Source: Notamacropus eugenii
Lineage: Eukaryota > Chordata > Mammalia > Diprotodontia > Macropodidae
Length of the DNA: 64,000 nucleotides
Direction of reading: 5' to 3'
NCBI RefSeq assembly: GCF_028372415.1
Contig: NC_092877.1
Coordinates: 217,282,116-217,346,115 of the forward strand
Shown: positions 56,755-64,000 of the stretch, in pieces
Layout of the letters: every line of letters begins with the position of its first letter
How positions within the stretch are numbered: position 1 is the stretch's first letter
The notes under the pieces: model-generated
Database searches by the model: none
The model's input: only the letters and a program-made list of their open reading frames with translations
What the model was told of the DNA's origin: nothing
Made by a program: the position numbers and the translations under genes

Positions 56755-57105
56755 TTGGATTTGAATTCCACCTCACAGCTGATGTGTGACCTCTGTGTCT
56801 CAGTTTCTTTGTAAATGAGGGAATTGGACTAAATAATCTTGAGTGTCCCTTTCAGCTTTATAGCCTATACAATACTCCTTTGATCTCAGTGCTAAAGCAG
56901 ATTCCTGGATTTGGCATCAGGGCACCTGGATGGGAATCCTGTATCTGACACCTGTGGGGCCTTTCTGAGCCTCATTTTCCTTAACTGTAATGGACAAGAT
57001 AATGGTTGTATCTAAAACATATCTGTTACAAGGGAAATGCTCTAAGGGACAGTTGTGAGGGAAATACTTTATAAACATGTAGTGCTGTGAGGTTATAAAT
57101 TGCCC
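56755..57105 (+). repeat. Two sense SINE fragments
   Basis: 56755-56870: 'ctgatgtgtgacctctgtgt', 'aatgagggaattggactaaa'. 56885-57105: 'attcctggatttggcatcag', 'gcctcattttccttaactgt', 'aaatactttataaacatgta'. The second ends only about 115 bases before exon 2. Confidence 0.6.
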
Positions 57106-57220
57106 TTGTTTTATTAAATCTAAAAGTAAATTACAATTGATAGTTTGGGGACAAAGCATATACTACTGTGTCTTTCAAATTAACATGTTTTATTGTGTTT
57201 TTTTCCCTTTCATTTGCTAG

Positions 57221-57446
57221 TCGACAGCAGGAAATAGAAGAGAAGCTCATTGAGGAAGAAACAGCAAGAAGGGTAGAAGAACTTGTGGCAAAACGAGTAG
57301 AGGAAGAATTGGAGAAAAGGAAGGATGAAATTGAGCGAGAAGTTCTCCGAAGGGTAGAAGAAGCTAAGCGCATCATGGAAAAGCAGTTGCTCGAAGAACT
57401 CGAGCGACAGAGACAAGCTGAGCTTGCAGCACAAAAAGCTAGAGAG
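57221..57446 (+). CDS. ARGLU1: ARGLU1 coding exon 2
   Basis: Acceptor 'ctttcatttgctag' at 57207-57220, donor GTAACG at 57447. The exon of 226 bases completes the split Ile codon and encodes about 75 residues of the glutamate/arginine-rich helix: [20 protein letters not shown], then [19 protein letters not shown] and [19 protein letters not shown], ending AAQKARE in phase 0. This region forms a long charged alpha-helix thought to mediate MED1 and splicing-factor contacts. No frameshift or stop. The open frame continuing to 57566 reads into the intron. Confidence 0.97.
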
Positions 57447-59723
57447 GTAACGCTCGGTCGTTTGGAAAGTAGAGACAGTCCATGGCAAAACTTTCAGTGT
57501 TGGGTTGTGCCTCCTGCTCAGTTCAGAAAGAGATGGAATACAGACTATCTAATTCCTTTCTCATAATAACTTGCATTGCTGTGGAAGTTAATTTTTAGCC
57601 TATTCAGAAGAACTGACTGATGCTTTAAACAGTTATTCTCCTAAAACCTATTCAAGGATACTTGATTTTTAATGGAACTGGCCTACATATTTGTGAAGTG
57701 TTTGAAACTTTTGCCATGGCTGCAGGACCTACAACCAATCCTTTCTTTTTTTTCGGGGCGGGGGAAGAGGAGGGTTGGAGACTGGTAAAGGGAAAAGGTT
57801 AAACTCCACCTGTGGTTATGTATTCTTCTTTTCTGTTTTATCATTCTATTTACCTAGACTGTGAGAGGCTTCTTGCCTTCAGTCAGATTAAAAAGAGCAG
57901 GGCCCAGCTTTGAGCGACAGTACCTGCTTTTGACAAATAGGTTTTCTCATTCTTCTTTTTCCCTTTAAAAAAAAAAAACTTCAAATCCTGCCTCAACACA
58001 ATGGATTAATTCTTGGCATTCTGATCCTTAAGGCCCTCCACTGTCCTAATGTGTTTCAAAGAATCTTTTTAGGAAAAAATGTCCAGATCATTATCCATTT
58101 TTTTTTTAGTATCTACTAACAACTCCTTTTTTCTCTAGAGAGTTATGAAGGAACAGGTTGTCCTTGTCTGGAGTCAAGCTAAACACATGATTTGTTTTAT
58201 CAGCAGCTGGAGCAGAAGTTGAAAATGTCTTTCTGTGAGACAGTAATTTGCTACTGAAGTCTCTGTGACTTGTCTGCACCAATTACTCCAGCTTTCTAAA
58301 ACTTCTAAAAAGTCATTGAGACTTTTGAGGCAAAACTTACAGCACTGAGTGATTACTCCACTTATGTTGGCAGAAATGAAAATGACTACAGGAAACCCTG
58401 TAGTGGTTCTTAAATTTCTGTGACTAATAGTCACTCTTAATCTTGGATGTTTTCTGGTTATAGACAACAGAATACCAAGTCCTATTTGCTTTTAACTTAA
58501 AAGCTATTTTACGTTTTCTCATGTTAACTTTGCCAAGATAAATACACAATTCTCTGCTACAGTGGATTCCAGTTAATTTCATAGGTTTTATTGCATAAAT
58601 TTTGTTAAATGTGGTATATATCAGTGCTTTTAATAAGATGTTTTTGGAGTAATAGTGCTGTCATGTAGCGAGTTACTAATCATAGTAAGATTTTTTTTCT
58701 CTTCATGTGCTTGCTTTGTTTCATATTAACAATTTTTTTTTCACACGGACACAATCCTCTGACAGTCTTTCCAAATACTAAAATCATGTATGCTGTAAAT
58801 TGAACACTGCCCAAACCATCATGCAGTATTCATATAGTTTGCATAACAAAATTTCATTAAATTCTCCAAGAAAAATAAATTACAGAACTTTATTTCCTGA
58901 CCATGCCTCCCCTGGATTCCTGAATTCCAGTTCAAACTGTAGATGACAATTTAAGCTGCCTTAAGAAATTGTCAACATACTGAATGTTAAGTCCATTTTC
59001 CCCATGGAAGAAGCCCTTAGTTCCATGAAGTATGGATTACCATTTGTATTTTTCACTAACAGTAAATGTATTTTTCTTATTAATTGTTTGCCTTAGGAAT
59101 GATGAATTACATTTTTTGTTCCTTCTTACCATAAACATCTGCATTCCTCAGCTCAGCCTTCCTTGTATGTTGTTTCTTTATAAATGGTTGAGCTGCTGAT
59201 GCAGGTATTGCCAAGCTAACAGTACAAATCATTTTAAAGAGGAAGCTGGCGCGTATGGCAGCCGAGGAGCACACTCTGCAGGACACTGGACAAGACAGTA
59301 AATATTCAACTTTTAATGCTGATTAAAGGAGTATAGGTAAAGAATACGTAGGTATACATAATTGGTGAGACAAATATTCACTTTATTTATATTTTATATA
59401 TTATTTTTTTAATTTGGTAAATACTATCCAGTTTTGTAGTTGTCCTTGTTGATTTGTGTGATATTAAAGTATTAGTAATAACTATCAGGAATCTATGATT
59501 AGGGAGGGTTTAGTTGGTTGCTGTTTGGACTGGGAGGGATGATTTAAATTTAGTACTAGAACCAATTTTAGTGGCTGCACAGTTTACCATTTGTCAGACA
59601 AAAGGTGGCTATAAAGCTGCCCTGTAAGTCAGTTCACAAAAAAAATTCAGAGGAAGATTAGTAAAGATGCACAAATAAAAAATACTTTACTTTTCTAACA
59701 TCTTACCATGTCCTCCCGTTTAG
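57447..59723 (+). promoter_or_regulatory. ARGLU1: ARGLU1 intron 2: repeat-free, probable ultraconserved autoregulatory intron
   Basis: 2,277 bases without any SINE, LINE or microsatellite that I can recognise, while both neighbouring introns carry them densely. In other vertebrates the equivalent intron of ARGLU1 contains an ultraconserved element. There, the protein promotes retention of the intron or inclusion of a poison exon in its own transcript, which limits expression. The sequence shows the absence of repeats, non-random T-rich and purine-rich blocks, and a CpG-containing exon-like segment (next entry). Conservation itself cannot be measured from one sequence. The 97-codon minus-strand frame at 58174-58467 is not supported as a gene. 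Confidence 0.65.
59205..59297 (+). other. ARGLU1: Candidate ARGLU1 poison exon
   Basis: Acceptor 'gctgctgatgcag' at 59192-59204, preceded by a T-rich tract from 59160. Candidate donor ACA|GTAAAT at 59298, with an alternative AG|GTAAAG at 59338. If spliced after exon 2 (phase 0), codons 1-5 read V-L-P-S-stop, with the TAA at 59217-59219. Inclusion would therefore truncate the protein and expose the mRNA to nonsense-mediated decay. The core 'ggaagctggcgcgtatggca' is GC-rich with CpGs in an AT-rich intron, which suggests constraint. A second possible acceptor is at 59238-59239 ('attttaaag'). Exact borders are not proven. Confidence 0.55.
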
Positions 59724-59807
59724 GAGGAAGAGCGTGCAAAACGTGAGGAACTAGAGCGAATACTGGAAGAGAATAATCGAAAAATTGCAGATGCACAAGC
59801 CAAACTG
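59724..59807 (+). CDS. ARGLU1: ARGLU1 coding exon 3
   Basis: Acceptor 'cctcccgtttag' and donor GTATGT at 59808. It is 84 bases, 28 codons, phase 0 at both ends: EEERAKREELERILEENN then RKIADAQAKL. It continues the Glu/Arg-rich helix. With exons 1-2 it brings the count to 219 codons; about 54 C-terminal residues of the known 273 remain, so the terminal exon should lie to the right of the window. Because the exon is in-frame, skipping it would not shift the frame. Confidence 0.96.
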
Positions 59808-59944
59808 GTATGTACCTTTAAAAAAATCCATAAATGAAAAGAATGCTTATGACATGTAAACTCTAGGGTTCCAAATCAGTTGTCATGAACATTTTTGTTG
59901 GTTGGGAGGGTTTGCTCCCTATAATTTGACACATTTGACCAAAG

Positions 59945-60228
59945 CTTGGAGTAGACTCAGATGATGATAATGGTAGTAGCTAACACTTACATAGAAATTA
60001 CTGTGTCCTAGACACTATGCTGAGCAGTTTATGATCAGTAGTTTATTTGAACCTCAGAACAACCCTGGGTGGTAAGTGTTGTTATCTCCATTTTACAAAT
60101 GAGGGAACTGAGGCAAGCAGAGGTTAAGTGCCCAGGGTTTAAGTGTCTGATGGTAGGTCTGGACTCAGGTCTTCCTGTCTCCAGGCCTAGAGTTCTATCC
60201 ACTAGATGCCTCTTTAAAGCTAGAAGTT
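59945..60228 (-). repeat. MIR/CORE SINE, antisense, near full length
   Basis: 'ggtagtagctaacacttaca', 'agaacaaccctgggtggtaa', 'tttacaaatgagggaactga' and 'actcaggtcttcctgtctcc', ending 'tctatccactagatgcctc'. It is one of the best-preserved antisense copies. Confidence 0.8.
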
Positions 60229-60764
60229 TGTTAAGCTGGAGGGGTGGTGGGCGACAGGCTGTCATTAAGGTTTCAGCCAGCCTCTGGTCCAAGAATCTGA
60301 ACCCTCTTCCCCTCCCTCCCAAAGTAATCTGTAATTTGGGACCAAACAAAAAATTTACTAGATCCAGTGAGGATTGCTTTCTCTTAACCTAAATCCTAAG
60401 GCCACGTTGGACTTAAGGAACTAAAAGCAACTTCTAAGGGACAAAACAAAACTAGTTAACTTATTAATTATAGGACACTAAGATTTTTAATTTTCTATTT
60501 GTTTTATAATTTGATCATTTAAGTCTAACTGAACAACTTTAATAAAAGCTAATGCAGTAATCTTTAAGGAGAAATAAGTTTTTTTTATCCTTTGGATATT
60601 GAGAGTTTAGAGGCTGATTTTCAAAGTGTTCACGAGAACTATTTTAGGACTATAAAAATAATCCATTCACTTTAGTCATGGGGAGGCTGTATTTTCTATA
60701 GAAAATGCCTTGCTCTGATGAGAGGGCTATCTCAGGCTCAAGTAAAAAATCCTGTCATTAGATA

Positions 60765-61240
60765 GAAAAGGGAGTTTAGAAATTATCTAGTCTAACTCTT
60801 ATCATATGATACATGAGGAAATTAAGGCCCTGAGAAGTTAGGATTCTTGCCTGTGGGCACACACTTAATCTGCCATTAAATGGCAGAGTTGGATTTTGAA
60901 AGCAAAATAGCTCCCAAAGGTCACATTTACATTGTGTTGGCCATGAAGAGAACTTAGGCCAGCAGCTTATTTGGAGTGTGCAAGGCTGTGGGACAAGTGC
61001 AACTTCAGTTCCCAAATTTCCTCTTGAGTTTAAAGTAGAAGAAATATGGAAAATTTCTTAAATTACAAAAAAATGTTATGTAAGGGACTTTTAGAGATTA
61101 TGTAATCCAGTATTTTCATTTCATATCTGAAGAAACTGTCTTGCCCAAAGTTATAGAGCTAGTAATTGACAGTGCTGAGACTTGAAATCTGGGTCTTCTG
61201 ATTCTAGCACTCTTTGCTATTATAGCTAGGTTCCAATTAT
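60765..61240 (-). repeat. Two antisense MIR-type SINEs
   Basis: 60770-60900: 'aattatctagtctaactctt', 'atgaggaaattaaggccctg'. 61085-61230: 'tttagagattatgtaatcca', 'agagctagtaattgacagtg', 'ctgggtcttctgattctagc'. Confidence 0.65.
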
Positions 61241-62249
61241 TGTGAATAATGAATCCCTTGATATGGTTGCATATATTTGAATTGATACTTTTCTGAGTTT
61301 ATAATTATGTAAAATATTGTAATTGATTCCAGCCCAATGGAAATATATAGTGCAAATTCAAATAATGTAACTACAGTACTTCAGGGGATTCGTTCTCAGT
61401 ATTCAGAATTTAGCTGTGCACCAAATCTGGTTCCCTAGGTACTGTTCCTTTATTTTGTTTAGAACCCTTAGAATCAGGAGGGAGAGTAGTTTACTTCAAG
61501 AGCTTATGCAATAAACTTTTATTTAGGGTCTTTTATGAATATCATAATTCCTGTGTTATTTTTAAAAAAAAATAAGATGCAATTCTTGCTCTTTCCCATC
61601 AGCTAGGATCACAAAAAAATAGGCTGATGGCAAGATAGATAGATATACACATATATACATGTATGCATATATAGCACATGAGGGAGAAGGAAAACTCATG
61701 AGAAAGTGTGTGATAATATATTATTCATTAATGTTTTAAGGAAATCACTGTAAGGGAAGGGCTACTCTTCCAGGATTCTAATTTGGTAAAGCTTCATAGC
61801 AACAGTCTGAACCTGGGCTTTATGAATGATGGCCAAGAATTAGATTGAATTGGGAGATTGAGAAGATCTTCTAGAAGGGAGGATGTGAGTTAAGTCCTAT
61901 AGTTGAAATTAAGAAAAAGTCTATTTATGAGGTGAGAAGAACCTAGTCAGATGAGAATACCTTGGTATTCTTGGAAAATACCAAATATGTTGGGGAGATA
62001 TGGTGGAATATGGAGATATTGAGGGTCTAAAATGTCAACCTGAGCAGTTTGAAACACTCCAGTACCTATTGAATTGATTGAATTTGGGTTTAATGTCATA
62101 AATAATAAGTGGTCTGTGTACTAGATAGGAGAAATCTAGCTATAGGGAGACTGCCCAAGAATGAATGTATCAGTATTAGCATGATAAGGCAATGAGAGGT
62201 TGGGATTTAGAAGAGGATAAGCTTGAAGTTGAGAAATTATATCCTAGAA

Positions 62250-62452
62250 CAGGAGTGGGGAACCTTCAGCCTCAAGGCCACTTGTGACTTTCTAGGTCTT
62301 CAGGTACTGCCCTTTGACTCAATCCAAACTTCACAGAACAAATTTCCTTAGTAAAAGTATTTGTTCTGTAAAACTTGGACTCAGTGGAAAGGCCTCACTT
62401 GAGGTCCTAGAGGGCCGCATTTGGCCTCAAGGCCACAGGTTCTTCACCCTTG
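62250..62452. mobile_element. Palindromic hAT-type MITE
   Basis: A 203-base element that is an imperfect inverted repeat over nearly its whole length. The left arm 'caggagtggggaacctt' pairs with the right end 'aggttcttcacccttg'. 'cctcaaggccac', 'ttccaaact'-like blocks and 'acagaacaaat' versus 'atttgttctgt' also pair across a centre near 62350. The flanks 'tcctagaa' (62242-62249) and 'tagcagaa' (62453-62460) form a possible diverged 8-bp duplication, the length expected for hAT elements. Confidence 0.75.
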
Positions 62453-62554
62453 TAGCAGAAGGGTGGAGTGATTGGGTGTTTGTAACCACTATTCCTAAAT
62501 CGCACACTGGTGAGATTGGTTGACAGTTCATGTAGAAGTTACTCAGTAGTTGAC

Positions 62555-62620
62555 AAAGTTAATGCCTACTGCACTATGTACTAGGCACCGTACAGGTCAC
62601 TGGGAATTTAATGGTTTTGA
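62555..62620. repeat. SINE/MIR-core trace
   Basis: 'cactatgtactaggcaccgt' and 'acaggtcactgggaattta' match the MIR-core unit weakly. Confidence 0.4.
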
Positions 62621-62714
62621 GGGGATAAGAATTAATTTTGATGGCGTGACATTTTAGTGGAGGTATCCTAATGTCTTCTGGAGAAATGGGGCTGAAGTAC
62701 ATGTGAGAAGTTAA

Positions 62715-63120
62715 TCAAGCTTGTTGTTCAGTCATTTTCAGTCATGTCTGAATTTTTTAACCCCTTTTGGAATTTTCTTGGTAAAGATACTGGACTGGTT
62801 TGCTATTTCCTTTTCCATTTTACAGATAAGGAAACTGAGGCAAACAGGGTTAAGTGACTTGCTCAGGATCACACAGCTAAAAGTATATGCTGCTAGATTT
62901 GAATTCACAAAGATGAGTTGTCTTAATTTTAATGCTCTTTCTGCCTAGTTGCAAGTGCTTCCTATGTAGGAGGAATTGTGTTAAGTGCTGGGGATACAGA
63001 GACAAGCAAAAAGTAAGGAATAGAAATTTAAAGGAAGCCTTTGAATAATGATGTCTTTTCTCACAACAACCCTGTGAGGTGGCTGGTACAAGTATTATCC
63101 TCATTTTGCAGACAGTTCTT
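62715..63120 (-). repeat. Antisense marsupial SINE plus SINE-core fragments
   Basis: 62720-62950 starts 'ttgttgttcagtcattttca', contains 'gtcatgtctgaattttttaa', 'gatactggactggtttgcta' and 'ttacagataaggaaactgag', then 'tcaggatcacacagctaaaa'. 62945-63020 has 'gtgttaagtgctggggatac' and 63055-63110 'cacaacaaccctgtgaggtg'. Confidence 0.7.
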
Positions 63121-64000
63121 GTGACTAAATCAGAAGATTCAGAGCTTGCATTTTATGACTTATTTCTTGTATTTTCTTCTGATATCACTTCTGTATCTTC
63201 CTGATGTTTTTTTTCTTCCTTTTTACTCTCAGGTTTATACCACTATACCTTAGGTTTGAGTAATTCTATTTTTGGAAGGCACTTGGATGGAATGTTAATT
63301 TAAGTTATATAAAAGGAACAGGTGATAAGTAGGTGAAAGAAGGACTTTGCTGTGTATATATCTGGACAGTTAATTTCATCTAATCTTACTAGGAAAACAG
63401 GTGTGCCTTTTCAATACCTTACAGTGCAAAATAGGAATTGGTCTGATAAACTGAAGATCATTTGATAGAAATTATAGTGAGGCAAGTTTTGGCTTCATAT
63501 AAAGAACTTAGTAACAGTAAGAGTAATCTGAAAAGAAAATAGGCTGCCATATTAAGTTTGATAAGTTCCTGTCAGTAGAAGCATTTAGGCATAGGATTTA
63601 TGACCACTCCTCAAGGATTATTGTATAGAGAATTCATTTATTAAACAATGAGTAAAAATAGATAACTCTGGAGACTTGTTAAATTTTAAATTTTTTAAGC
63701 ATGGCACAAAGACTTCACTTGGTCAAGTACACATAACCATCTTAAAAGTGGTTCTGTAATTGAACTGAGCAAAAATATGGATTAAAATGTCTCATATATC
63801 TAGCATTTGACAGCATTGTTATTGTTGTAAACCAGATAGAAGAAACTAGACCAGTTATAGGATCCTAGATCCATCTATTTGAGGTGGAATTTAGCTTAGG
63901 ATCCTTTGACTGCAAAACCAGGGGATCTTTAAATGTTTTAAGTCTGAGGCTAATAATTAAAGGAATTTCTAGGGAAACACCCTGGAAGTTTAAATTAAAT

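Larger units (their letters stand above)
44452..57220 (+). other. ARGLU1: ARGLU1 intron 1 (12.8 kb)
   Basis: Begins GTGAGC and ends in 'ttttcccctttcatttgctag'-type pyrimidine tract plus TAG. The first 200 bases are part of the CpG island (G-rich 'gggaggggaggggaaggggg'). Later parts hold SINEs, a large L2 and a retropseudogene, listed separately. 47100-48260, 48380-49660, 49730-50390 and 54620-56380 contain no repeat or coding signal that I can identify apart from T-runs (for example 49843-49862). Confidence 0.9.
59808..64000 (+). other. ARGLU1: ARGLU1 intron 3 (partial)
   Basis: No further ARGLU1 coding sequence was found to the right edge. SINEs and a hAT miniature element are listed separately. 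61240-62240 and 63125-64000 show nothing that I can name, apart from a short 'tagatagatatacacatata' microsatellite at 61637-61680. Confidence 0.8.

Noticed and set aside
57168..57566. 132-codon frame treated as one CDS
   Set aside because: Only 57221-57446 is exon. The rest is the pyrimidine tract before the acceptor and read-through past the donor.
58174..58467. 97-codon minus-strand frame in ARGLU1 intron 2
   Set aside because: No recognised protein features. It lies in an intron whose constraint is better explained by RNA-level regulation.
1..64000. Search for CRISPR arrays, operons, tRNA/rRNA genes, or phage or plasmid features
   Set aside because: None seen. The window is vertebrate genomic DNA with spliced gene structure and retroposons.

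Overview
This is vertebrate genomic DNA, almost certainly from a marsupial. The evidence is the repeat content. There are many CORE/MIR-type SINEs with marsupial consensus features, old L2 and L3/CR1 LINEs that can still be read, RTE-like LINE relics, marsupial-type L1 3' ends, and a 2.8-kb L1-derived element with an ORF1 but no ORF2 (HAL1-like). Species cannot be fixed from sequence alone.

Only one protein-coding gene is certain: ARGLU1 (arginine and glutamate rich 1), on the + strand and truncated by the right edge. Its CpG-island promoter lies at about 42.65-44.64 kb. Coding exon 1 is 44105-44451, exon 2 is 57221-57446 and exon 3 is 59724-59807; together they encode 219 codons. The known mammalian protein is 273 residues, so the last coding exon should lie beyond the window. 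Intron 1 is 12.8 kb and carries SINEs, a large L2 and a retropseudogene of CEBPZOS. Intron 2 (2.28 kb) has no recognisable repeat and contains an exon-like segment (59205-59297) with an early in-frame stop. This fits the autoregulatory ultraconserved element and poison exon described for ARGLU1, and it is the most interesting functional feature in the window.

The 42 kb upstream of ARGLU1 is gene-poor and made mostly of repeats. From left to right: unassigned sequence and SINEs (0-2.6 kb); an RTE-like LINE relic with endonuclease and reverse transcriptase traces (2.6-4.8 kb); a TG/TA microsatellite and a second LINE 3' fragment (5.7-6.8 kb); SINEs (9.7-10.6 kb); a repeat-free stretch with an unrecognised minus-strand exon-like relic (11.3-13.2 kb); a nested tower in which an ancient L1 is interrupted by a SINE, an L1 3' end and the HAL1-like element (14.2-19.1 kb); an L3 3' end (19.2-19.6 kb); a candidate DNA transposon (20.9-21.4 kb); a hAT/Charlie relic with a transposase C-terminus (21.6-24.2 kb); SINEs, microsatellites and L1/L3 fragments (24.5-31.5 kb); an L2 interrupted by a SINE that is itself interrupted by an L1 (32.1-36.5 kb); RTE-like, L3 and antisense L2 fragments (37.6-40.0 kb); and possible LTR-like sequence (40.9-42.3 kb).

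No tRNA, rRNA, CRISPR array or prokaryotic feature was seen. Names of repeat families are recognised from memory and are not database hits. Edges of old repeats are approximate.
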